64,000 nt of DNA from Collimonas fungivorans Ter331 (GTDB taxonomy: Bacteria > Pseudomonadota > Gammaproteobacteria > Burkholderiales > Burkholderiaceae_D): assembly GCF_000221045.1 (NCBI RefSeq), contig NC_015856.1, positions 2,286,890 through 2,350,889 on the forward strand, in the 5' to 3' direction. Shown in pieces: positions 18,284 through 27,162 of the stretch (positions are counted from its first letter, which is position 1; each line of letters begins with the position of its first letter). The notes below the pieces were generated by a model, which was not told where the DNA came from, made no database searches, and saw only the letters and a list, made by a program, of their open reading frames with translations. A program made the translations under genes and the position numbers.

Positions 18284-18835
18284 TCAGACGTCAATCAGGC
18301 AAGCGAAAATGCGATGGCCGTCTATCAGCATTGGCGGCCCCGAGCGGTGCGCCTTGAAGCCGCCGCGCAGCAGCCAGCGCTCGATGCCTATCGGCGAGAC
18401 GGTGATCAGGCGCTTGGCGCCGCGCCGGGCGGCGCAGTCTATCGAGGCTTGCAGCAGCTGGTAGGCGTTGGAGGAGGAAACCTGCGCCAGCGGCGTTTCA
18501 TTCTTCTTGCTGAAATCGACGGCGGCAAAACGCGACAGCTCCCACACTTCGGTGGTGCAGGGCGGCGCCGCGCCCTTGAGCAGCTGCGGGAAGACTTCGC
18601 TCAGCAGATAGGGTTGGTTGGTCGGCAGCAGGCGGGCGCAGCCGTTGACTTCGCCCTGGTTATCCTGCGCCACGACATAGACCGTATCGGCATGGTCAAA
18701 CTGGTCCAGTTCTGCGCCGTCCTTGGTCTCCAGTTTCCATTGCAGGGTTTCGACAAAAACCTTGTGGCGATAGCTGGATATTTTCGAAAATAGCTCACTT
18801 GACAACTCGGCAGCGGCCCCGGAAATGACGTTCAT
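18284..18835 (-). CDS. Acyl-homoserine-lactone synthase (LuxI family)
   Basis: This 183-residue protein makes the AHL signal from S-adenosylmethionine and an acyl-ACP. The invariant LuxI residues are visible: Arg in SYRHKVF, Phe and Trp in VFVETLQWKL, two Asp in QFDHADT, Arg in NGCARLLPT, and Glu and Arg in EVWELSRFA. A ribosome site AAGGA lies upstream of the ATG. A perfect lux-box-like palindrome lies 63 bp before the start, so expression is probably activated by the LuxR protein encoded just upstream. The acyl chain length cannot be read from sequence. Confidence 0.95.
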   Translation of the reverse strand: MNVISGAAAELSSELFSKISSYRHKVFVETLQWKLETKDGAELDQFDHADTVYVVAQDNQGEVNGCARLLPTNQPYLLSEVFPQLLKGAAPPCTTEVWELSRFAAVDFSKKNETPLAQVSSSNAYQLLQASIDCAARRGAKRLITVSPIGIERWLLRGGFKAHRSGPPMLIDGHRIFACLIDV

Positions 18836-18897
18836 CAGTAGTGTCCTTAGTCAGTATTGGTGAATTAATTTTGAAATGCATGGGGCGCTCGGCGTAA

Positions 18898-18913
18898 CTG
18901 TCAAGGTTGACAG
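18898..18913 (-). promoter_or_regulatory. lux box in front of the AHL synthase gene
   Basis: The 16-bp perfect palindrome CTGTCAAGGTTGACAG has the CT-N12-AG form of LuxR-type binding sites. It is centred about 70 bp before the luxI-type ATG and lies downstream of the luxR terminator, so it belongs to a separate luxI promoter. It predicts positive feedback of AHL signalling. Confidence 0.82.
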
Positions 18914-18948
18914 GTAGGAGGCGACGGGGAATCAGACAGGGAATGGGC

Positions 18949-18974
18949 AAAAAAAATCCGGCCAGGGCCGGATT
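18949..18974 (-). terminator. Terminator of the luxR-type gene
   Basis: On the minus strand a perfect 9-bp stem, AATCCGGCC with GGCCGGATT, closes a 2-nt loop and runs into eight T residues. It lies 50 bp past the luxR stop and separates luxR from luxI transcription. Confidence 0.9.
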
Positions 18975-19023
18975 GACAGGGGTTGCGTCGGATTCCGGCG
19001 CTTGGGGGCAGCGCCGGTTGCGG

Positions 19024-19734
19024 TTACAGGATGCCGAGCCTGGCGGCCTTGATGGCCGCTGCGGTCTTGTTGGTGGCGTTGAGTTTTTTCAAGGTGTTCG
19101 AGATATGGAAATTCACCGTGCGGTCGGTGATGTTCATGATCTCGCTGACTTCGCCCGAAGTCTTGCCGTCGGCGGTCCAGCGCAGCACTTCGATTTCTCG
19201 CGAAGTCAGCTGGGTGGCGGCTTCCGGCATGTGTTTTTCGATCAGCAGCAGCGACAGGCCTTCATGCGCAACTCCCACCAGCCATGACAGCTTGAGTGAA
19301 ATTTCGCGCAATTCCTTGTGCGAGACGCTGTCGTCCGAACGCGACAGGTTGAGCAGGCCCGAGATGCCTTTGGCGTCATGGCAGGATTGCGCCCAGCCTG
19401 CGTGCAGGCCGTGCGAACGTGCATCTTCCCAGAACGAACGGTTGCTGGCGACGTGCTTGTCGGACCAGACCATCGGCAGGTTCGAGTGCCTGCCATGCGC
19501 CACGGTGGGGTCGATCTTGTCGTAGCGCTCCTGCATGTAGCGCTGCTGCCAGGTGGTGGGGTAGTTGTTCAGGCTGACTACCTTGGGCTCGGCCACCGGC
19601 CAGGGCAGGCGCATGTCGTATGCGCAGTAATCGAAGCCGAGCTGCTTGGCGACTCCGGACAAGGCGTTAAAAAGGACGGGCGCGGATTTCGCGCTCAACA
19701 TAGACTGCATTTGTTGCTCTTGCCAACTAAACAT
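19024..19734 (-). CDS. LuxR-family AHL-responsive transcriptional regulator
   Basis: This 236-residue protein has the N-terminal autoinducer-binding domain and a C-terminal LuxR HTH. Conserved ligand-pocket residues are present: Trp and Tyr in WQQRYMQERYDKIDPTV, Asp-Pro in KIDPTV, Trp in PMVWSD and Gly in HGLHAGWAQ. The HTH shows LTSREIEVLRWTADGKTSGE then MNITDRTVNFHISNTLKKL. It lies upstream of the synthase on the same strand, with its own terminator. It is likely the cognate receptor that binds the lux box before luxI; other targets cannot be told. Confidence 0.94.
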   Translation of the reverse strand: MFSWQEQQMQSMLSAKSAPVLFNALSGVAKQLGFDYCAYDMRLPWPVAEPKVVSLNNYPTTWQQRYMQERYDKIDPTVAHGRHSNLPMVWSDKHVASNRSFWEDARSHGLHAGWAQSCHDAKGISGLLNLSRSDDSVSHKELREISLKLSWLVGVAHEGLSLLLIEKHMPEAATQLTSREIEVLRWTADGKTSGEVSEIMNITDRTVNFHISNTLKKLNATNKTAAAIKAARLGIL

Positions 19735-20047
19735 ACCTGCACTCCCGTAAAAAATGTGTGTTTTTCATGGAAGGAAATTCTTTTCTTCTGCTGCAAGACC
19801 GCAATCAGGCCATTGTCAGAGAGGGGCCTGGGAAACGGTATTGCAACGTCACATCAGCTAGCATTTGGAATCAAAACCTGTATGCCTTTTTTGGCTTCAG
19901 TTGCGGCGCGGGCCTCGGATTTCCGCGCTCACAAAAAAGTTTCCATTAGGAAATTTAACACACTTTTGCCGCCGAGGGGATTGAGTGAACATACAAAAAC
20001 AATTGTTGATTTGTTCACGTGTCTGATGCCGCCTGCGGCGCCTCGCT
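19735..20047. other. Intergenic region luxR-dbpA with a 34-bp palindrome
   Basis: No supported gene is present in these 313 bp. The region holds the luxR promoter and is more AT-rich than its surroundings. Near the dbpA end lies a symmetric element: GTGAACA (19985-19991), AACAATTGTT at the centre (19998-20007) and TGTTCAC (20012-20018). It has no T run, so it looks more like an operator than a terminator; its binding protein is unknown. Confidence 0.5.
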
Positions 20048-21427
<1,380 letters not shown>

Positions 21428-21530
21428 GATGAGGTTGTCGCCAGCTTAAAAGGGAGGGAAGTCTAACAGGTGGGCGGGCTTAGGACCAGTGTAATGCCGC
21501 CATGCTTGTCAGAACGACTACTCGGACTGT

Positions 21531-21917
21531 TCATTGCTCATACAGCTCCAGCGGCAATCCGTCGGGGTCGGCGAAAAAAGTGAAGCGCTTGCCGGTGAAT
21601 TCGTCGATACGGATGTCTTCCACGGCGATGCCCTGGCCGCGCAGTTCCTGGACGGCAGCGGCTACGTCGGGCACGCGGAACGCCAGGTGGCGCAAGCCGC
21701 AGGCTTCCGGCCGGCTCGGGCGCGGCGGTGGCGAAGGGAAGGAAAACAGCTCTATCTGCACGCCGTCCGGGGTGCGCAGGTCGAGTTTGTAGGAGTCGCG
21801 CTGCTCACGGTAGGTTTCGGCGACGATGGCCAGGCCCAGCAGCTCGGTATAAAAACGCCTGGAACGCTGGTAATCGGAGGCGATGATGGCGACGTGGTGG
21901 ATGCCGGAAATTTGCAT
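21531..21917 (-). CDS. VOC-family (glyoxalase-like) protein
   Basis: This small protein of 128 residues is a two-module vicinal-oxygen-chelate fold. Metal-site-type residues lie at the expected places: His in GIHHVAIIASDY, Glu in VQIELFSF, His in GLRHLAFRV and Glu in DGLPLELYEQ. The pattern is that of the YaeR/GloA2 subgroup, whose substrate is not known. The start at 21917 (MQISGIHHVA) begins just before the first strand; the longer frame upstream reads through the neighbouring transporter gene and is not credible. It is co-oriented with dbpA and the chromate genes. Confidence 0.88.
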   Translation of the reverse strand: MQISGIHHVAIIASDYQRSRRFYTELLGLAIVAETYREQRDSYKLDLRTPDGVQIELFSFPSPPPRPSRPEACGLRHLAFRVPDVAAAVQELRGQGIAVEDIRIDEFTGKRFTFFADPDGLPLELYEQ

Positions 21918-21985
21918 GGATGGTCGGGCGGGAGTGACCGCAGTGTGAAAATGGCCGCCAGCGTACGGCGGCTGTCCAGTCCTGA

Positions 21986-22516
21986 CTATACCTGACCTAT
22001 CCCGCTCAAGCCTAGCAGCGCGCCTGCCGCCAGCACCCAGAGCGGATGCACTTTGCTCTTGTAGGTAAGCAGGGCGCAGGCGGCGGCGATTGCCGCCAGG
22101 CCCCAGGCATGGGTCGAGGCTTCGGTAATCAGGGCGGCGCTGGCGGCCACCAGGCCGACCGTCATCGGCACCAGCCCGGCTTGCACCGTGGCGCGCCACG
22201 GACGGTCCTTGAAGCGTTGCCACAGGTGCAGCACCACGCCGGTGAGCAGCGACGACGGACCGAACTTGGCCAGGCTGGTGACCAGCACGCCGGGCCAGCC
22301 GGCGACATGCCAGCCGACCAGCGTCACCACCATCATGTTCGGACCTGGCGCGGCTTGCGCCAGGGCGAACATGGCGCTGAAATCCTGGGGCGACATCCAG
22401 TGGTGGATGTCGACTACCTGGCGCTGCATTTCCGGCAGGATGGTATTGCCGCCGCCAAAAGCCAGCAGCGACAGCTGGCTGAAAATCGTTGCAAGGGCGA
22501 GCAGGGTATCGGTCAT
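21986..22516 (-). CDS. Chromate transporter, second half subunit (short CHR type)
   Basis: This 176-residue membrane protein is a short-chain CHR-family subunit. The CHR signature is visible as LLAFGGGNTILPEMQRQVV followed by the AAPGPNMMV motif, and about five hydrophobic segments follow. Short CHR proteins work as pairs of opposite topology, together equal to one long ChrA. Its ATG overlaps the stop of the upstream CHR gene by 4 bp, so the two are coupled. Whether the pair exports chromate or another oxyanion is inference from the family. Confidence 0.9.
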   Translation of the reverse strand: MTDTLLALATIFSQLSLLAFGGGNTILPEMQRQVVDIHHWMSPQDFSAMFALAQAAPGPNMMVVTLVGWHVAGWPGVLVTSLAKFGPSSLLTGVVLHLWQRFKDRPWRATVQAGLVPMTVGLVAASAALITEASTHAWGLAAIAAACALLTYKSKVHPLWVLAAGALLGLSGIGQV

Positions 22517-23085
22517 GACGGCAGCTTCCAGACGGCGATCACGCTGAGCGGGGCCAGCACCAGCATGGTCGGCAGCAAAGGCAGGCGCAGCAGGGCGATC
22601 GAGATAAAAAACAGGCTGGCGATGAACAGCGGCAGCGGTTTTTTGAGGATCGGAACCAGCATTTTCAGCGCCATCGAGATCAGCAGGCCGGAAGCTGCCG
22701 CGGCCAGGCCGGCGAACAGATGCTGCACCGAGGGATTGTCCTGGAAGCGCTGGTAGACCACGCCGAGCCCAATCACGATCGCCGATGGCGCTAAGATCAG
22801 TCCCAGCAGGGACGCCAAGGCGCCGCCGACGCCGCGGAAGTGCAAGCCTATCGCCACCGACAGGTTGATGATGTTGCCGCCCGGCAGAAACTGGCACAAG
22901 CCAAGCATGTCGGTGAATTGCACCGGGTTCAGCCAGCGGCGCTGCTCGACGATCATGCGGCGCGCCAGCGGCAGCACGCCGCCGAAGCCGATCAGCCCGA
23001 GTGTCAGGAAGCCGAAGAACAGCTCGCGGGTGGAAGGCGCGGCGGGCGTTAGGTCTTGGTCAGTAGCGATGGATTCTGTAGTCAT
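22513..23085 (-). CDS. Chromate transporter, first half subunit (short CHR type)
   Basis: This 190-residue integral membrane protein is the partner of the following CHR gene. Landmarks are FLTLGLIGFGGVLPLARR, the FLPGGNIINLSVAIG motif (replacing the usual PGP) and several hydrophobic helices. The start at 23085 (MTTESIATDQ) is taken; an extension upstream would cover the end region of the methyltransferase gene. It forms a two-gene unit with the next gene through an ATGA overlap. The family moves chromate, and possibly sulfate, across the inner membrane. Confidence 0.88.
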   Translation of the reverse strand: MTTESIATDQDLTPAAPSTRELFFGFLTLGLIGFGGVLPLARRMIVEQRRWLNPVQFTDMLGLCQFLPGGNIINLSVAIGLHFRGVGGALASLLGLILAPSAIVIGLGVVYQRFQDNPSVQHLFAGLAAAASGLLISMALKMLVPILKKPLPLFIASLFFISIALLRLPLLPTMLVLAPLSVIAVWKLPS

Positions 23086-23110
23086 TGTGCGGTCACTGTG
23101 TATTTTTGGA

Positions 23111-23902
23111 TCAGACGTTGGCGACGATGAAAAGCCGCTTGAATGGCAACAGTGTGACGCCGTTTTCGCGTTGCGGATAGGCTTCCCGCATCGTTTCCGC
23201 ATAGGCGGCGCGGAAGGCTGCGCGCTTGTCTTCCGGCAGCGCTTCCAGGTAAGGCCGCAGGCTGGTGCCCGCGGCCCATTCCGCCACCGCATTTTCGCCG
23301 CGCAAGGTATGCAAGTAGGTAGTTTCCCAGATATCCAGCTTGCTGGCGCGGGAGCGCAGCAGGTCGTAATAGTTTTCCGCGGTCAGGATCGACGGCTGTT
23401 GCGGCACTCCGCGCAGGTGAGGCGCAAACGCTGGCGACCTGGCCAGCTCCGCCTGCATTTTCCTCAGCGGTGCATCATGCATCGCCGGCATCTGCACCGC
23501 CAGCCAGGCGCCGCCGCGCAGGAAAGACAGAAAGCGCGGGAACAAGGCGGGATGGTCGGGCAGCCATTGCAGCGTCGCATTGGAATAAATCACATCCAGC
23601 AATCCTTCTGGCTGCCAGTGCGCCAGGTCGGCGCGCTCGAAGCGGCATTCCGGCACCGCCGCGGCGGCTGCCGCCAGCATGTTTTCCGAGCTGTCGACGC
23701 CCAGCACGTCGGCGGCCGGCCAGCGAGCCTTCAGCAAGGCAGAAATATTGCCGGTGCCGCAGCCGAGGTCGACCACGCGCTGCGGTTCCTGCTCCGGCAC
23801 ATAAGCCAGCAGGTCGAGGGCGGGACGCAAGCGTTCATTGCCGAAGTGCATGTACTGCTTGGCGTCCCAAAAATCTGTAACCGCATCCGTAGTCTTGTTC
23901 AT
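23111..23902 (-). CDS. tam: Trans-aconitate 2-methyltransferase
   Basis: This 263-residue class I SAM-dependent methyltransferase has motif I VVDLGCGTGNISALL, the acidic DVLGVDSSENML loop and the FYSNATLQWLPDH-like stretch (here IYSNATLQWLPDHPALFPR) that is typical of Tam. The enzyme methylates trans-aconitate, a spontaneous by-product that inhibits the citric acid cycle. Length matches the family (about 250-260). It lies 25 bp upstream of the chromate pair on the same strand and is divergent from the LysR gene. Confidence 0.9.
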   Translation of the reverse strand: MNKTTDAVTDFWDAKQYMHFGNERLRPALDLLAYVPEQEPQRVVDLGCGTGNISALLKARWPAADVLGVDSSENMLAAAAAAVPECRFERADLAHWQPEGLLDVIYSNATLQWLPDHPALFPRFLSFLRGGAWLAVQMPAMHDAPLRKMQAELARSPAFAPHLRGVPQQPSILTAENYYDLLRSRASKLDIWETTYLHTLRGENAVAEWAAGTSLRPYLEALPEDKRAAFRAAYAETMREAYPQRENGVTLLPFKRLFIVANV

Positions 23903-24074
23903 GTCATCTCTCAGGATTTATCACAAGGGGCCAATTTCTCGGCGTTTTCCGGAGAAATCGGCCATTTCACTAAAAGAACTGGTAATTATTGATTCGATAG
24001 ACGCATGTTACAGAAGCCTGGGGATCTTACAAATCGACTTTTTTACATGCCGGTTGTGATTTATAATCACAAGA

Positions 24075-24965
24075 ATGTCCCGTAAACTTCCTCCCCTGCA
24101 AGCGCTGCGCGCATTTGAAGTCGCGGCGCGCTTTGAAAATTTCTCGGCCGCCGCCGAAGAGCTGCATGTGACACATGGCGCGGTCAGCCGCCAGGTGGCG
24201 GCGCTGGAAGCCTGGCTCGGCATGCAAGTGTTCCACCGCCTCGGCAAGCGAGTGCAGCTGACCGACGACGGCCGGCGCTACCTGCTGACGGTGCAGGCGG
24301 CATTCGACAATATCGCTGCCGCCACCAAGCTGCTGCGGGAATCGGGCACGGTGCGGGTGCTGCACATCAATGCCTTGTCGACCTTTGCCATGCGCTGGCT
24401 GCTGCCGCGACTGAGCGGATTCCAGCGCCTGTATCCGGGGGTCGAGCTGAAGCTGTCGACTTCCACTTCGCAGCAGCCGCTGGGCGAATCGGGCGAGCTG
24501 TTCGACGTTGCTATACGGCGCGGCCCGGGACACTGGCCGAACTGCATCAGCGGCGAATTCCTGGAAGAAAGCGAGCTGCCGGTCTGCAGCCCGGCATTGC
24601 TGGCGCGTGCGCCCATCCGCAGCGCAGGCGACCTGGCGGCGCATACCTTGCTGCATTCGGATACGCGTCCCGACGCCTGGCCGAAATGGCTGGCGGAAGC
24701 CAATGTAGCCCCAGCCCTGTGCAAGAAAAAACAATCGTTCGACCATTTTTACCTAGCCTTGCAGGCCGCGGTCGACGGCCTCGGCGTGGCGCTCGGGCCG
24801 TTGCCGCTGATTAGCGATGAGCTGGCCAGCGGCCGCCTGGTGACGCCACTGGCTGAACCGGTGATCCGCGCCAGGAGTTATTGGTGGATAGTGGCGCGGC
24901 ACCAGGCAGAGCAGCCTTTGATCAAGCATTTTTGCGACTGGCTGCAGCAGGAATCGCTGCGCTGA
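24075..24965 (+). CDS. LysR-family regulator, GcvA-like
   Basis: This 296-residue LTTR has the N-terminal winged HTH with the GcvA-group pattern: LPPLQALRAFEVAARFENFSAAAEELHVTHGAVSRQVAALE, then LGKRVQLTDDGRRYLL. A periplasmic-binding-protein-like effector domain follows. The start follows TCACAAGA within a short intergenic region shared with tam. GcvA-like regulators control amino-acid, beta-lactamase and many other genes, so the target cannot be named; tam is the divergent neighbour and the simplest candidate. Confidence 0.9.
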   Translation: MSRKLPPLQALRAFEVAARFENFSAAAEELHVTHGAVSRQVAALEAWLGMQVFHRLGKRVQLTDDGRRYLLTVQAAFDNIAAATKLLRESGTVRVLHINALSTFAMRWLLPRLSGFQRLYPGVELKLSTSTSQQPLGESGELFDVAIRRGPGHWPNCISGEFLEESELPVCSPALLARAPIRSAGDLAAHTLLHSDTRPDAWPKWLAEANVAPALCKKKQSFDHFYLALQAAVDGLGVALGPLPLISDELASGRLVTPLAEPVIRARSYWWIVARHQAEQPLIKHFCDWLQQESLR

Positions 24966-25050
24966 CGCGGTCCGGGTAGCGCGAATCTCGTAAATTATGA
25001 TGCATAATGGCAACAGCCATTTTGGACTCGGCTCAATTTACAAAAACAGA

Positions 25051-25185
25051 CTTCTTTCGGAACCGTAGCGAGCGTGGCCAAGACAAGGCGCCCGGAGCGC
25101 AGCAACCGGAGTGTACTTTAGTACATGAGGATTGCGAGCACCGCGCAACGCGGGATTGGCCAGGCGCAGCAGGTTCCGAAAGAAG
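25051..25185. repeat. 135-bp imperfect palindromic intergenic element
   Basis: Perfect 14-bp terminal inverted repeats, CTTCTTTCGGAACC (25051-25064) and GGTTCCGAAAGAAG (25172-25185), bracket a region that folds back on itself. TGGCCAA pairs with TTGGCCA inside the arms, and near the middle a perfect TGTACT-TT-AGTACA hairpin occurs. It ends 24 bp before the lipoprotein gene start. No ORF of substance is inside. The layout suggests a small non-coding palindromic repeat (REP/MITE-like) or a long RNA hairpin. Confidence 0.75.
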
Positions 25186-25209
25186 CCTGATAAATGAGGA
25201 GACAAAGTC

Positions 25210-26490
25210 ATGCGCCATACCCAGTTCAGCCATCCTTCGAAATTGGTTGCCGCCGCTCTGCTTGGTCTGGCGCTCTGCGCCTGCGGCGGTGGCGGCGACG
25301 ATAACGTCGTGCCGCAATCGAAAGCGTTCACCGCCGATGGCGGCGTATCCGCGTTTTACCGCTGGAATGCGGTTTTACCCAGCGCGCCTGGCGTGCTGCT
25401 GCAGCAGGAACCGCTGCCGGCCAGCCAGGTGCTGCCGAATGCATCGCAGGCGGTGCGCATCCTGTACAGTTCGACCGACGGCGACGACGGCAAGACCGCC
25501 ATCTACGTTTCCGGCGATCTGCAGCTGCCCAAGGGCGCGCCGCCGGTCGGCGGCTGGCCTTTGATCGCCTGGGCCCATGGCACGGTCGGCGTGGCCGATG
25601 TCTGCGCGCCGTCGTGGACGGTGCGCGACCCGCGCGACGTCGATTACCTGGACGCCTGGCTGGCGCAAGGTTATGCCGTGGTGTCTACCGATTACCAGGG
25701 ATTGGGCACGCCCGGCCTGCATCCTTACTTGCACGCAAGGCCTGAAGCTTACAGCGTGCTCGACAGCATCCGCGCGGTTTCCAAAAATTTCCCGCAGTTA
25801 TCCAGTTCGGTAGTGATCGTCGGCCAGTCGCAAGGCGCGCAGGGAGCGATCGCCACTGCCGCCTACGCGCCCAGCTACGCGCCTGAAATCAAGCTGCTGG
25901 GAACGGTGGCGACCGGCGTTCCCTACCAGCTGCAAAGCGTGCTGGCTTACCTGAATGCACTGACGGCGCAAGTCCCCACCAATGGCTTTACCTCGGTGCT
26001 GGGGACGCTGGAAGCATATGCGTGGCTGGGCTACGCCACTGCGGAGCGAGTAGTGCCGGGTTTCCTGCTGTCGGATCACCTGACCGCCAAGGGCAAGACG
26101 TTTTATGCGGTGGCGGCGAGCCAGTGCCTGGGGCCGATTGAAGACAACATCATGCAGAACAAGCTGGTCACTTCCGATGTGTTCAACGGCGACGTCACCG
26201 CCTGGGCCACGCAAACCCTGCAGTCGTCCAACTATCCGACGGTCAAGTTCGCGGCGCCGGTATTTGTCGGCACCGGCACCCTGGATACCGATATCCCGAC
26301 CGCGGTCCAGTACCTGTTCGCGAAAGACGCCTGTGCTGCCGGCAGCACCATCGAGCAGCATTATTATCCCGGCCAGACCCATGACAGCACGGTGCTGGCC
26401 TCGCTGGCCGATTCCAAGCCTTTCGTGCAGAAATTGTTTGCCGGCTTGCCGGTCACCTCGAATTGCGCGGCGCTGACGCCGCCGCCCTGA
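25210..26490 (+). CDS. Secreted alpha/beta-hydrolase lipoprotein (lipase/esterase-like)
   Basis: This 426-residue protein begins with a lipoprotein signal peptide; the LALCACGGGGDD segment supplies the lipidation cysteine and a flexible Gly-rich linker. The rest is an alpha/beta hydrolase resembling secretory lipases (LIP family). The nucleophile elbow is GQSQG (VIVGQSQGAQGA), an acid is likely in the GTGTLDTDIP stretch, and the catalytic His is in PGQTHDSTV. The tail SNCAALTPPP is short and proline-rich. It should be anchored at the cell envelope. Substrate is unknown. AATGAGGAGA supplies the ribosome site. Confidence 0.85.
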   Translation: MRHTQFSHPSKLVAAALLGLALCACGGGGDDNVVPQSKAFTADGGVSAFYRWNAVLPSAPGVLLQQEPLPASQVLPNASQAVRILYSSTDGDDGKTAIYVSGDLQLPKGAPPVGGWPLIAWAHGTVGVADVCAPSWTVRDPRDVDYLDAWLAQGYAVVSTDYQGLGTPGLHPYLHARPEAYSVLDSIRAVSKNFPQLSSSVVIVGQSQGAQGAIATAAYAPSYAPEIKLLGTVATGVPYQLQSVLAYLNALTAQVPTNGFTSVLGTLEAYAWLGYATAERVVPGFLLSDHLTAKGKTFYAVAASQCLGPIEDNIMQNKLVTSDVFNGDVTAWATQTLQSSNYPTVKFAAPVFVGTGTLDTDIPTAVQYLFAKDACAAGSTIEQHYYPGQTHDSTVLASLADSKPFVQKLFAGLPVTSNCAALTPPP

Positions 26491-26496
26491 CAGGCG

Positions 26497-27162
26497 CTAA
26501 GGCTTGGCCACCAGGTCGATGCGGCGCTGGATGCGCGCCTGGGCTTCGCGGTCGGCCGCGGCCTGGGCGCGCTGCAGTTGCACTCCCAGCCAGGCCAGCA
26601 AGGGCCGGCGCCAGCCTTGGGCCGAGGCGGTATCGACGGCATTGGTGATATCCGCCGGCGTCAGCCGTCCGCTTTGCAGCAGGGCGGCGGCGGCCACCAG
26701 GCGCGCCAGCGGGTCTTCAACGCTGTCCATGCGACCGCTGCCGACTACCGCCCTGTGCTGGGGCGGCAGCAGGCTGGCATCCAGCCCCTGCCACCGGCCA
26801 TTCAGATAATTTGCATAAGCGCGTTCGCCGGCGTCGGCGTCCGGCGCCAGCGGCTGGAACCCGGCGCAGTTGTCGAACTCCAGGCTGGCGGCGCGCGTGG
26901 CGCAACGGGTCAGCTCGGCGCGCGCCACCAGGTCGGCGCGGCCGGTGCTGGCGACAGCATCGCGGGCGCGCGCAAATTCCACATCGGCCACGCGCGTATT
27001 GCCGCTCAAATAGGCTGAGGAAAAACTCTGCAGGGAGCTAAAGGCATTGCCTTGCCACTCGGGCGCGGGCGGCTTGCTGCTGCAGGCGGCCAGGGTCAGC
27101 AACAAGGTCAGCAACAGCGCCGGCAATACAGCGCCGACGGCGAGGGGATGGGCGATCTTCAT
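26497..27162 (-). CDS. Lipoprotein of the MCE transport operon
   Basis: This 221-residue protein has a signal peptide with lipobox LAAC (cleavage before Cys, then SSKPPAPEW). The mature part is Ala-rich and helical, and has no motif I can name; it does not show the usual ABC_trans_aux/PqiC pattern. The start at 27162 is set by the signal peptide and by a 4-bp ATGA overlap with the MCE gene; the much longer open frame upstream is an out-of-frame shadow of the MCE gene. By position it is probably a periplasmic-facing partner of the lipid transport system. Confidence 0.82.
   Translation of the reverse strand: MKIAHPLAVGAVLPALLLTLLLTLAACSSKPPAPEWQGNAFSSLQSFSSAYLSGNTRVADVEFARARDAVASTGRADLVARAELTRCATRAASLEFDNCAGFQPLAPDADAGERAYANYLNGRWQGLDASLLPPQHRAVVGSGRMDSVEDPLARLVAAAALLQSGRLTPADITNAVDTASAQGWRRPLLAWLGVQLQRAQAAADREAQARIQRRIDLVAKP

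Noticed and set aside
21531..22223. Extended start for the VOC protein
   Set aside because: The first 100 residues overlap the chromate subunit in another frame and are not protein-like; the fold begins at 21917.
25007..25564. Plus-strand frame running through the palindromic element
   Set aside because: It crosses the repeat and continues out of frame in the lipoprotein gene; composition is shadow-like.
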